Below are positions 1 to 10,428 of a stretch of 64,000 nt of DNA, in pieces. Positions within the stretch are counted from its first letter, which is position 1; each line of letters begins with the position of its first letter. A program made the position numbers and the translations under genes. Origin of the DNA: Wurfbainia villosa (Eukaryota; Streptophyta; Magnoliopsida; Zingiberales; Zingiberaceae); contig CM045989.1 in assembly GCA_025175895.1 (NCBI GenBank), positions 128,787,272 through 128,851,271 on the forward strand, given 5' to 3'. Below the pieces are notes generated by a model. The model made no database searches. It had not been told where the DNA came from and saw nothing but the letters and a program-made list of their open reading frames with translations.

Positions 1-656
1 CTATAAGATAATGTCATCTCTAAAATACCCAAACACGGTATATAAATCCATAAATGGAACCAATAGTAAACTAGCTATAGATCTAGCATCACATCCATAA
101 CACCTAGATTACATTTACCTCACTATCTTCCATTTAACCATTAATTCTTGAATCAATATCAGATTAGTTTCCAACAAATCATATACAACTATATCATGTT
201 CCAATCTAAACTTACCTCACACGTAATCAATCAACCACAACCGCTTCTTGATACAACAGAATTTTGACCTGCTCAAATTGATGGACTGTGGATAAACCAA
301 ATGTCAACTCCAATGTATCCTAAAAACCTGAAATTCAATATCCAATCTACAATTCTCACAATACCTTAATCTAAAGAAACAAAACAATAATAGAGGTTTT
401 ACCACAAATCAATGGTGATGACAGCAAGAAATTCCATAGGAGATTCACTTATCCAATCTAGGAAATTCAAATCTTAAATGATAAGATTTATTGGCTAAAA
501 CCATTACTCTGATTGCCCTTTTCCACCTAGAAATTACAACATCATAGCAAACATCAAACTCCCAATCAACTTCTCTAATCTGTACTTGAATCATACCATT
601 ACCCATCCATTGAAGAATGGCCACCAGCTCAACAATCACTGCAAGAATCAAATAAT
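1..656 (-). mobile_element. Probable distal part of Ty3/gypsy LTR, split by the 657-5354 insertion
   Basis: AT-rich sequence with no gene that I can support. It ends in ATAAT (652-656), which is repeated at 5355-5359 on the far side of the inserted element, so it was once continuous with 5360 onward. Since 5360-6077 reads as the start of a minus-strand gypsy 3' LTR, this stretch is most simply more of that LTR. The LTR's outer end is not visible. A 68-codon minus frame at 445-651 has no recognisable domain and I do not treat it as a gene. Confidence 0.4.
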
Positions 657-1081
657 TATTGGTGCATTTCAGGGCCCTTCAACCTCATCCAAGCAACCAA
701 CAAGCAAAGCGCTCAAACCCTAGTTTTGTAAAGTGTTCTTTACATTTCCTTTGTATTTGCTTGTATTTCTTTCGTTTATTGTTGTAAACGTTTGTACGAG
801 GTTTCTCCGCCTCCGACTTGTTGTCGAGAAGGAGTTTATTGATTAGTGATTGCATTGGCGTCGCTAGAGCTCGTTAGAGCTCGATCCGTGGAGTAGGAAC
901 CGTTTCAGTTCCGAACCACATTATATGATCGTGTTGTGATTGTGTGTCTTGTTATATTTATTTGTTATTACCATTCCGCTGTGCTAACAAGATTGTAGAC
1001 GATCAAACGCGAAAGAATTCCATCATCGTATGGAACACGCTATTCACCCCCCCCCCTCTAGCTTCCAAACGATCTCCAACA
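657..1081 (+). repeat. 5' LTR of gag-only element, internally deleted
   Basis: 425 bp, matching 4935-5354 of the 612-bp 3' LTR plus its first ten bases. About 188 bp are missing between two GGTGCA hexamers. It ends in a C-run, then CTCTAGC and CCAACA, directly before the primer site. Confidence 0.88.
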
Positions 1082-1083
1082 AG

Positions 1084-1095
1084 TGGTATCAGAGC
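1084..1095 (+). other. Primer-binding site (initiator Met-tRNA type)
   Basis: TGGTATCAGAGC lies two bases after the LTR end. It is the usual complement of the 3' end of plant initiator tRNA-Met used by copia elements. Confidence 0.9.
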
Positions 1096-1147
1096 GAGGC
1101 CGCTCTTCTAAGTCTAACAACGAAGGGAGCAAGCTAGAGGGTAAAAG

Positions 1148-2871
1148 ATGGAAGTCCAAGATCAATTGGGATGGGATATCAACACCCCAATTCCGTATGC
1201 CTTCTATGGATGAGAAGGTTTCAATTCTTGGAAGGCGAGAATTGAAGATTTTTTGATGATGAGGGACCTTGAGAAGTGGTCCGCGTTGATGGAAGGATTT
1301 GAATATCCTAAGGGACCAAAGGGAGGGTTTCTCAAGAAGAAGAAGTGGAGTGAGGAGCAACTCCAACAATTCGATAAAAACAAGAAGGTAATCAAATTCA
1401 TTTTTGATTTAATTCCTAATGACCTCTTGTGTAGCCTAGGTGACTATGTGGATGCCAAGGAGCTATGGAGTGATTTTGCCAAGCTCCATGATAGTCTATC
1501 ATCGATCCAAGAAGAAGGACCATCACCCTCTCAAGCTCAAGAAGAAACATCCAAAGAGCTAGAGGATTCGGAGGCTGATAGGGAATCAACATCCAAATCT
1601 GAAGAGGTAGAAGCGGTCAAAGAATTGGAGGAGGCATCCACCTCTAGGATTGAGGGGGAGAGACCATCCACACCGGAGCCGGAACCAATTCAAGAAGAAG
1701 TCTCAACCTCCGGGAGGAATGAAGAATCCACTCCGGCACCTACCACTGAAATAGGTAACTCAAACATATCAAGTAATAATAAAATGCATATAATATGTTT
1801 TGAGTGTAGGGAGCAAGGACACTACAAGAGTAAGTGTCCTAAAAGAATTAAGAAAGCTCCTCCGGCGTCCAAAAGTCAACAAAAGTCGAAGGATGCCGGT
1901 TCCCCAAGTCAAAAGAGCAAGAACATGTTATATGCTTCAAGTGCAATTCAAAAGGACATTATAGGAATCAATGTCCTAGGGGGAGGAAGAAGACTCAAGA
2001 GGGAGCTACACAAATAGGGGGAGCTAAGGCTAACACTAAGGTATATTTTAGTAATGCTCTTTCTAATTCTTATAGTCAAAAGCATGCTAGAAATAATTTT
2101 AGCAATCTTGCTATTTATCAAAAAAATCATGCTAGAAATAGAGAATATTGCTTAGGAGCTAAGAAGGTCAACCTTAGGAGTAAGGAGAAATTTTGTACTA
2201 ATGTCCCTAAAAACAATTTATCTAAGAACAAACCTAGGTCAAATAATTCTAGAAAAATGTTACCAAGGGAGACCATTAGAAATGTGCAAGAGCACCTAGG
2301 TTTTAATCCAAAATGGACTAGGCATATGCCTAGGAAGTCCTATGCCCATGATTTAAATCAAGACTCTAAAATTGGGCAATTAGAGATTGAAAACCAAGCC
2401 TTGAGGTCAAGGCTTGAAAAACTTGAAAAGACCCTAATTATTATGCAAAATCAAGTTAAAGGGTCAAATGATCAAACTCCTAGGTCAAAAACTCAAAGTC
2501 AACACTTAAGACCCAAGGATCAAAAGTCATCCAAGGGCAAACCTAAGCACAAGGAAACCTATCACAATGTTCCATTTGATTATGGAACTAAACCTAAGAA
2601 AACCAAGGTCAATAGGGAATTCATCCCTAGGGTTGACCAAAGGTTGTGCCTAGTGGCTAGGGTTTCTAGGAAACCTAGGGTGGCCACTAAGAAGGTTGCA
2701 AGGGGAGTTACCCCTAGAGTCAACCTAGGTAAGACCACAATGACCAAGGCTAACAAGCCTAGGAGGGTCATTAGGAAGGTATCTAGGGAGGTTATCCCTA
2801 AGGAATACCTAATTAACCCTAGGAGCTCAAATTGGTTTTGGGTTCCTAAGAGCGTGATTGATTCACGCTAG
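1148..2871 (+). pseudogene. gag: gag polyprotein of gag-only element, broken
   Basis: This would be the capsid/nucleocapsid protein of the element. The start chosen is the ATG at 1148, about 50 bases after the primer site, and the opening residues match copy A. The N-terminal part carries the copia gag fold signature (FNSWKARIEDFL). An acidic Ser/Glu-rich linker follows, then two CCHC zinc knuckles: CFECREQGHYKSKC near 1797-1840 and a second near 1933-1980. The C-terminal part is very basic, with a short coiled-coil-like heptad stretch (IENQALRSRLEKLEKTL) and the ending WVPKSVIDSR. Defects: TGA at codon 22 (1211-1213, where copy A has CGA) and loss of one base near 1923, which moves the second knuckle and everything after it into another frame that stays open to 2871. 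The WVPK ending resembles the gag end of element E, so the gene looks full length rather than cut. Confidence 0.8.
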
Positions 2872-4742
2872 ATGGGTTTAGGGTGTGTCAACCTTGATTG
2901 GATGGGTAGTTAACTCAACCATGGTAAAGGTGGCACTTTAGGATATTTTCAAGGTTATGGTTACCTTGAAAATAGATTTGAATCAATATCCTAAAAGATT
3001 TTAGGATGTGCCAATGCACTTTTTGAAATTAAGAAGAATCAATTAAATTGGCACAATTTAGATTTAGAGGTTAATGTGCCATTTTGGGTTTTTGGCACAC
3101 TAGAAAGATTAATGATAATATGGCAAAATATATCTAATTATATCAAATGACAATTAATATTAAATTTTAGGTATTACTATACCTATATATTTTATATGTC
3201 ATACTTTGTTTGCCAAATAACATGCCATGACATCATGTTCATTTTAATCATTTTATATGTCATGTTCATGTTTAGGATTAAGGTTTCAAATGTCATGTGT
3301 TTTTAGATTTCATCTTATGCCATGATTATGAGAATATGCTTATTTATATCATTTCTTATGCCATGATCATTTCATGCATTAAATTGATTGAAAATTGAGT
3401 TAAGGACAATGGCATGACTTGGAGTCCCATTTATAAGGGAATCAAGTAGAGTTGCCTTAGAAAATGCATGAAACCCTAGATTAAATGAACCAAAACCCAC
3501 ATCTCACATCCAATGGACATGTATGTGTATTTATACACCCTAGATACATGTGAGATGCTAGGATATGAGTTAAGTTCAAGGTGCATAGTTTTTGCATCTA
3601 GTTGAACTCAAATTCATATTAACCCAACATATGGATCATTGGGAAAGCTTGTGTACAAGTCATGTACATAGAGCCCAAGGAATATGATCCAAAATAAGGT
3701 TTTGAAAACGTTTTAAAATCATTTTGAAAAACCTTAATGAAGTCTATCTTTTGATAGCAATCATCATTGATAGAGTTGATACAAGATAGGGCCAAAACAC
3801 TGAAAATTTCAATGGTTTTGAGTTTTGTATCAAACTCTATATTTTATGGGTAAAATAATTTTCAAATATTTTTCACCCATTTTATTGACTAAAAGTAATG
3901 TACGTATGAATTTTCACGAATTTTCAAAATACGTAGAATTACTTATGACTTTTCAAAATTCGATTCTGATAGTTGAAATTCAGAAATTTCAATATCACTG
4001 ACTACCCTTGGCATCGATCGATGTGAGTGGAAGTTGACTGACATCAGGGAGTCGACGGATCTGATTTCGGGTTAACAAGGTTTGTTTAGCCTAATTTCAG
4101 TCATTGTAAAGGTCTCTAACCACTCCTAACCCTAGGATAAGCTTTGGGAAGCATGATGAAGGGTGAAAATCTATTGGATATGGATTAGGAGAGGTGTTAG
4201 GTCAAAGTATCAAATTTAGGGTGTGGAAAGTTCAAGTTTGAACTTAGAACCTTAATTTTGATGGTTTAGAGTTCCTATTGGCTTGGGGACTTCCCAAGGA
4301 CATTGTTGGTGCAATGGTCAAGGGGGAGCAGGCCTTTAGGGGGAGTTATCCATCTTGGGATGATGGATGTGTTTCTCTTCTTGAAGGGGGAGAAGTTTTT
4401 GGGAGAGTATCATCAATTGGAAAAATTGATGGAATTTTGAGAAACTCATTTTTGGAAATTGGGAGAGTGAATAGGATTGCCTCTCTTGAGTGATATGGGA
4501 CTTATCACTAGTAAGATGATAGGCATCCTAGGTATTTTTTGATCAAGGGAGAGATTGTAAGATCTCATTGGGACAATGAGACATTGACCTCCTTGGAGAG
4601 ATAACCTTTTTGATGTTAGTCAAAAAGGGGGAGAAGTTTTGGGAGAGTATTTGGGATTACCAATTTGGGATAATTGGTAAGGAAATTTGAGTTAGTGGCC
4701 TAACTCAAGGTTTGTTTTGTCAAACATCAAAAAGGGGGAGAT
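2872..4742 (+). other. Long non-coding 3' region with reiterated polypurine tracts
   Basis: No coding potential beyond short chance frames. The same sequence, clearly alignable, follows gag in copy A (30464-32330), so it belongs to the family. AAGGGGGAG occurs at 4320-4328, 4384-4392, 4625-4633 and 4732-4740; only the last touches the LTR. Several spaced polypurine tracts before the 3' LTR are a known Sirevirus trait. At 4304-4315 there is an internal copy of the LTR head, TGTTGGTGCAAT. Confidence 0.7.
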
Positions 4743-5354
4743 TGTTGGTGCAATCGGCCAAGGTGGATTGAGTCGTTGTCTCACGACAACAGTGGCATCA
4801 ATCGACTGGGGAATTATGGCAGTCGACTGATAAGCAGAAATCCAGCCCGATGTAGGTCAAAAAGAGGAGCTCGTGGAGGATTTCATTATCAGTTCTTGGG
4901 GAGCTTTCTTTAGGTGATTTGAAGGCGATTTGCAGGTGCATTTCAGGGCCCTTCAACCTCATCCAAGCAACCAACAAGCAAAGTGCTCAAACCCTAGTTT
5001 TGTAAAGTGTTCTTTACATTTCTTTTGTATTTGCTTGTATTTCATTCGTTTATTGTTGTAAACATTTGTACGAGGTTTCTCCGCCTCCGACTTGTTGTCG
5101 AGAAGGAGTTTATTGATTAGTGATTGCATTGGCGTCGCTAGAGCTCGTTAGAGCTCAATCCGTGGAGTAGGAACCGTTTTGGTTCCGAACCACGTTATAT
5201 GATCGTGTTGTGATTGTGTGTCTTGTTATATTTATTTGTTATTACCATTCCGCTGTGCTTACAAGATTGTAGACGATCAAACGCGAAAGAATTCCATCAT
5301 CGTACGGAACACGCTATTCACCCCCCCCCTCTAGCTTCCAAACGATCTCCAACA
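4743..5354 (+). repeat. 3' LTR of gag-only element
   Basis: 612 bp from TGTTGG to CCAACA, flanked on the left by the polypurine tract and on the right by the ATAAT target duplication. Includes GTCGACTG-type palindromes near 4801-4835 and the C-run/CTCTAGC end motif shared with the LTRs of E and A. Confidence 0.9.
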
Positions 5355-5359
5355 ATAAT

Positions 5360-6077
5360 CACAGCTGCAAATCGAGTAGGAGATAACTATGAATCTGGCT
5401 GGAAACCACAAAATGCTATCGGAGGTAGATCTATGGGTTAGAACATGGCAGGGAGCGCTAGTGACGAAGGGTCGACCACAAACTTGACTGGAGCAGGTGA
5501 TCGGCGAATGGCTGGAGAGAGGCGACAACAGTGGAAGATCTCTGGGATCAGGATCACCAGGCGGTTTCTCAGGTGGATATCTCCGGTGACTAAACAGCAG
5601 AAGAGGAGGACGATGACAAGCTGGGCTCGAGCAGTGGCAAACGTAAACACGGGGAAAAGAAGAAGACACGATCGGGCTGGTTGCTGCAGATGTTCGACGG
5701 GGCTGGCAACTGACAAGTCACTCCAGTGACGCTTGAGGGAAAAAGGAGAGGCGACGGAAGAAAAGAAATCGGGAGAGGGCGACAGAGATCGGGCGGAGAA
5801 AAGAAGAATGGTTGATCGGGATTTGGAAATCAAGCTCGGGTTTAGGGAAAAGAAAAGAAAAGCTTAAATATAAAGCTTAAACTTAGGGTTAAGTTAATTA
5901 ACCCAATTACACTCCAAATAGGCTTTAATAAACCCCATTAAATCTTTCCCCGTGAAATATTATATAAATTCTATTTAAATCCAGAATAATTTCTAAAAAT
6001 CCTTGAGAAATTTCATAATGCAATTTCTTCATTAATAAATGGTATTTTATTATTATTTTATTTTCCAATATCTTACA
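5360..6077 (-). repeat. Ty3/gypsy 3' LTR (proximal part), minus strand
   Basis: Read on the minus strand, a polypurine tract AGTGGGGGAGAA (just right of 6077) is followed by TGTAAGATATTGG, the usual start of a Tekay/Del-type LTR. The sequence continues to 5360, where the gag-only element is inserted. Several open frames on both strands here are low-complexity and have no domain. Confidence 0.6.
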
Positions 6078-6485
6078 TTCTCCCCCACTAATAAAAAATT
6101 TAGTCCCCAAATTTCTTACCTACATGCAATAAGTAAGGTCATACTAATCCACTCATGCACCTCAAATAAACAATGGGGGTATTGTGCATAGATATTATCT
6201 ACCAAAATCCGAATAGTGCGCTCTATCTCACCACCTGTGTAAGTGTGAAAAGCTACACTAAAACAAAGCTCTATACCCCTGGCATATTGGAAACTCTTCC
6301 AGAATCGTGAGGTGAACCATGAATCTTTATCAGATATGATATTCAAGAATACTTCATAAAATATGGAAATCCCACTGTAGTATCATTCCGTCAAGAGATC
6401 CAAAAAATCCATCACCAATTACCCAAATTGCATCATGCCCTTCCCGAAGTTCTAGGTAATCTCCCAACAATGTCCATTGTAATAT
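6078..6485 (-). pseudogene. pol: Ty3/gypsy integrase remnant
   Basis: Minus-strand translation gives chromovirus integrase landmarks in order: a decayed WEHITMD...GLPRT segment near 6470, DAIWVI near 6430, ISDKDSWFTSRFWKSFQ near 6290-6340, then FHTYTGGEIERTI, a worn form of the FHPQTDGQSERT block. Residues resembling GTKFFISGGEC near 6075-6105 match the usual polyprotein end just before the polypurine tract. The stretch between core and end is missing, so this is an internally deleted fossil. Stops are frequent. Confidence 0.65.
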
Positions 6486-6936
6486 GCTCTCACTTCCATT
6501 TTATTATCTAAATCCCTAGAGTATCCCTACTAACCTCTAGTGTTTTGTCACTACTTGATGACACACCAACATCAAGCTATGAAACCAACCATGTCCTACA
6601 AGTCGTTCCACCACAAAGAACATTTCAAAACTCATTACTTTCAGATACACTCTGAATAAATCCCCAATCTCGGATGTTGAGTTCTATGAAGCAACTCTTC
6701 CTAAAACTGAAACAACTATGGATCATAGTCTTACTCGAAGATGAAGAATCTATCTATGATCGCAAGAGAAATATGTCTGCTATCCTGAATCAAAAGTAAC
6801 TCTGCTACATAAGAATTGGAAGTGACTGGGAGACTATAATGACCAATCTCCCTTGTTGCATCTGTCCATGTTCTAGCAACTCTATAGTAGCTACCCAGTA
6901 GCTAGCCAAAACTCCATGAGAACTCCTACTCCATGT
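6486..6936 (-). pseudogene. Degenerate Ty3/gypsy pol (linker before integrase)
   Basis: Upstream (minus strand) of the integrase remnant and presumably the integrase zinc-finger region. Only a weak trace remains (VCHQVVTKH near 6565, where CQQVKAEHQ is usual). Many stops; assigned mainly by position. Confidence 0.3.
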
Positions 6937-7205
6937 GGGATTGAAATGCTCTGAGAAAGGGGGTGAATCTCAGAGGTTACAAATATTCTTTATATTTTAA
7001 AAACTTATTTTGAAACACGAGTATGCAACTGAACAAATAAGATAAAGAGACAAGCATTTTAGTCGGGTTGCTACTCTAAGGCCCGTAGATCTTCTGAGAG
7101 CTACCTTGATGGGCAATAACTATAAGACCCCCGACTCAAGAACTCTCAACTTCGGAGGGGTTCACTTTTTACAAAAATGAGAGATAGATAACACTCTACC
7201 TTCTC
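6937..7205 (-). repeat. Possible fragment of a Sirevirus-like LTR, minus strand
   Basis: Begins GTGGGATTGAAATGCTCTGAG followed by a G-run and GTGAATCTCAG. This resembles the reversed LTR end seen at 62557 (G-run then GTGAATAGCG). No partner LTR or target duplication is visible, so the assignment is tentative. Confidence 0.3.
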
Positions 7206-7207
7206 TT

Positions 7208-8497
7208 TTGAAATTAAGTAAGCGTGATTTGCTTTTTAATAAGTTATATAATCTTAAGATACAGGAACACAAGATGGCAACACAACTATATACCCCTATT
7301 CAAGAAATCATCAATAGCTTGCACGCTATCGGACAAAAGGTCGAGAATCGAGACCTTATAAGGTATGCTTTAAATGCTTTCCCTAGGACTACTTTGTGGG
7401 CATCCATGGTCGATGCCTACAAGGTTTCTAAGGACCTTTTAAAAATTAGATTAGATGAGTTATTTTCTGAATTTGAACTCCATGAACATTCTAATTTGGT
7501 TCCCGAGAAACGTATTGTCTTACTTGCAGGTTCGAAGAAGAAGGTCACAAACAAACCACCCCATAAGGAAGACGATGAGTACGAGTACGAGTCGGAGGTA
7601 GACCCCGAGATGGAAACCGAACCAGTGAATCTAGTTCAGAAGATGATCAAGAGCCAAAGATGACCCGTCAATCAAGGTAAACCTAAGTCTAATTCGAATT
7701 TAAGATGCTTTGAATGCAATAGGTTCGGACACATCAAGTCAGAGTGTCAGAAACTAAAGAACAAAGCACCCAAGACCAAGAAAGCACTTAATGCTTCTTG
7801 GGAAGAATCGTCGAAAGAGGAAATCGATGATCTCGTCCTTATGGCCAAACCGACTGAACCCGATCAAGAGTCTCAACCCGAGGAAGAGTCCGAGTATGGA
7901 TCCGATGATGAGTCGCTATTCAAGACAAGCCACGGATACGCATCCGATTCAAAAGAGTCACTTAAGGTAAGTCAATCTTTGCTTAGACCTTTATACAATG
8001 CAATTAAATTCTTAACTAGAAAGTTAGCTAAGTCCAAGTCCAAGGTCGAGACCTTAGTTGAGGGGGTTAAACTCCTTAAACACAAGGTCTCCCTAACCTC
8101 TTCGACTAGTCTAGTTCAAGAGGAGGACTCAACTCGAGTTGAAAAACTCGAAGTTGAGAACTCACTTTTGAAAAGTCAGGTCGAAGACCTTAGGCATATG
8201 TTAGAAAGGTTCACTTTGGGATCCAAGGGACTTAATCTTTTACTTGGATCACAAAGGGTCATGTACAACAAGGTCAGGCTTGGGTTTAGCTCAAATACGA
8301 CTAACAAGTCGTATATGTCAATTGTAAGTCGAAATAGAATACATGTCCAAGCATGGTTCCCTAAGACCACTTTGATTTCTCAATTAGGATCTAACCAGTA
8401 CTGGGTTCCCAAGGACCAAATCCACTACGTGGAAAGACCGAACCGATTCAATGGTCCAGGGGGAGCTAGTACAAAATTTGTTTGCGCTATTACTTAG
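7208..8497 (+). pseudogene. gag: Sirevirus gag (H copy), 5'-truncated, one stop
   Basis: Open in one frame except for a TGA at 7661-7663. Visible parts: the C-terminal half of the copia gag domain, one CCHC knuckle (CFECNRFGHIKSEC) near 7707-7750, an acidic linker, then a long coiled-coil-like segment (VEKLEVENSLLKSQVEDL) and the family ending YWVPKDQIHYVERP. A long gag tail with heptad repeats is typical of Sireviruses. The stop codon TAG at 8495-8497 is in the same place as in E. The N-terminal third is missing at the left break. Confidence 0.75.
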
Positions 8498-9060
8498 AAT
8501 TTTCATGCTTAGGTCTTATTTCTTTTTGTTTTTAGAATGGTTAGATAGGAACTATAACTCATCAACACTTAAAAACATAGTACTAGGATGCGGCGAGATG
8601 ATAGTAAACTAGGAAAGTGAAGTCTTGTGTGTCCGAGTTAGATAAGGTGTATCTAGCTCGGTGCACTCGACTAAGTGGAACTAGCTGAAGCTACCTCATC
8701 GTATCCTTAGCTAGTTAGACCAGGAAGTGATCTTAGGTGAATCAAGTTATTATTTTCTCAAACTTGGCTTTGTCTAAGGAAGTGGTCATTGTTCCGATCA
8801 AAGAAGGCCTCTGTGCCAAGCCATGACCTAGAAGCCAATTTCTTGAAAAGGTGACTTGGTGAGCTTAGGGTTAAATCCGAATCTAACCCAAGGTTGACTA
8901 GTTTCGATTCATTAAAATTAATCAAGTAAAATTGAAGTCATCACACAAGAACACATAAGGATAACATGTTTGATCATATAGAAATGGGTGAGATGATCTA
9001 GGACTAATAATCTTCAACCAACCCTTAAAATTCCAAAATCCGATCCAACTACCTTGTGTG
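8498..9060 (+). other. Gag-protease spacer of Sirevirus copy H
   Basis: About 560 bases without an open frame, also present between gag and protease in E (39535-40154). It ends CTTGTGTGTAG just before the protease start. Both copies carry the same TAG in the protease frame (9061-9063 here), so the spacer is a family trait, not a local scar. Confidence 0.55.
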
Positions 9061-9063
9061 TAG

Positions 9064-10428
9064 GATCAATGGATGTTGGACAGTGGGTGCTCTCAATATA
9101 TGACTGGAGACCAACTAAAATTTTCGAAGCTTAGATTCAAACGACAAGGATCGATAGCTTTCAGAAACAATAACAAGCTCAAAATCATCGGTTCAGGTGA
9201 TATTGAGCTAAATTCTAATTTCACAATTCACAATATTTTATTAGTCGAAGATTTTCAATATAATTTACTTAGTGTAAGTCAATTGTGTGATAACAACTAT
9301 AAGGTTATATTCTTAGAAAATGAATGCTTAATTAAAACAAATGAAACTTCTAAAACAATACTTAAAGGAACTAGGAATAGCAACATATACATTATTAATC
9401 TACCTAACTCCTCAAACAAGTATCTTATGACACAGCAAGAAGAATCTTGGTTGTGACACTGACGACTCGCTCACTCGCACCCAAGACTCATTCACAAGAT
9501 GAGTCAGAGTGGCTTAGTCAGAGGTTTGCCCAACCTTAACAACTTGGATAATAAAATTTGTAATGCTTGTCATCAAGCTAAACAACCTAGGACACAACAT
9601 CAACTAACTAACCAAGAATGGACCAAAAGTGTTCTTGAGCTCATTCATTTGGATTTATTTGATTCTCATGGAGCCAAGTCATTTAATGGGAGTAAATTTT
9701 GCTTAGTCATAATTGACGACTATTCTAGGTTTACCTGGGTTAAGTTTCTTATACACAAAAGTGACATCTTAGACCAACTCATCAATTTGTTTAAATTAAT
9801 CGAAAACCAAAAGAACCTTAAAATTAAAAGACTTAGAAGCGATCATGGTGGTGAATTCGAAAACCATAGGTTCACAGATTTCTGTAACCTAAACGGATAC
9901 TACCGTGAATTCTCATGTCCTAGAACCCCACAACAAAATGGCCTAGTCGAGCGAAAAAATAGAACCCTACAAGAAGCCGCTAGGACCATGTTGAACGAAT
10001 ACAACCTACTCGATAGGTTTTGGCAAGAAGCCGTTAGTACGACTTGTTATGTCCAAAATAGAATTCTTATGGTAAAGAGGCACCTTAAGACCTCATACAA
10101 AATCTACCATGACAAAGTACCTAACATTAAATATTTTAGAGTATTTGGATGTAAGGTACATATCCTAAACACTAAGGACTACCTAGGAAAGTTCACATCC
10201 AAAACCTCCACCGGTATCTTCCTAGGATACTCAACTATAAGTAAAGCCTATAGAATATATAACAATGACACCCTTAGAATTGAGGAAACCATTAATGTAG
10301 TATTCGACGAAGGACATGAACCCACAAAACCCTTAGTAAAATGAATTAGCGAATCAATTCGTACCAGACTCAACTCTGCCCTTGAAATCGAGTCTACTAT
10401 TAATCCTAATCCGAGCTAGTCTAGGATT
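9064..10428 (+). pseudogene. pol: Sirevirus protease and integrase (H copy), broken
   Basis: The protease begins WMLDSGCSQYMTGD, with the aspartic protease triad D-S-G intact. The GAG-pre-integrase and integrase zinc-finger region follows, but the usual W-H-R-R is changed to TGA-His-TGA near 9454-9462. The integrase core keeps D, D and E in the blocks DLFDSHG, IIDDYSRFTW and RSDHGGEFEN, followed by the family motif CPRTPQQNGLVERKNRTLQEAARTML. The frame ends at a TGA at 10342-10344 where E continues with its Pro-rich linker. Alignable sequence goes on to the junction with element A. Confidence 0.75.

Larger units (their letters stand above)
657..5354 (+). mobile_element. Gag-only LTR retrotransposon (Sirevirus-like, non-autonomous), copy 1
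   Basis: A complete element bounded by 5-bp target duplications ATAAT (652-656 and 5355-5359). The LTR begins TGTTGG and ends CCAACA, although the 5' copy starts TATTGG by mutation. The primer site TGGTATCAGAGC is at 1084-1095 and the final polypurine tract at 4732-4740. Between the LTRs there is one gag reading frame and about 1.9 kb without coding sequence. No protease, integrase, reverse transcriptase or RNase H motif is present in any frame. A second copy of the same family lies at 10429-33658. It sits inside a gypsy LTR. It would have to borrow polymerase functions from a relative such as the element at 36556-45225. Confidence 0.85.
7206..10428 (+). mobile_element. Truncated Sirevirus copy (H): gag, protease, integrase
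   Basis: Same family as the complete element at 36556-45225, matched segment by segment. It starts abruptly inside gag, lacks its 5' LTR, and stops after integrase, where element A begins. No RT or RNase H of this copy is in the window. The five bases before A are GGATT; the matching duplication cannot be seen because A's right end is lost. Confidence 0.8.

Noticed and set aside
4278..4493. 71-codon frame in the 3' region of the gag-only element
   Set aside because: The matching region of A does not keep it open, and it overlaps polypurine tracts and the LTR-head copy.
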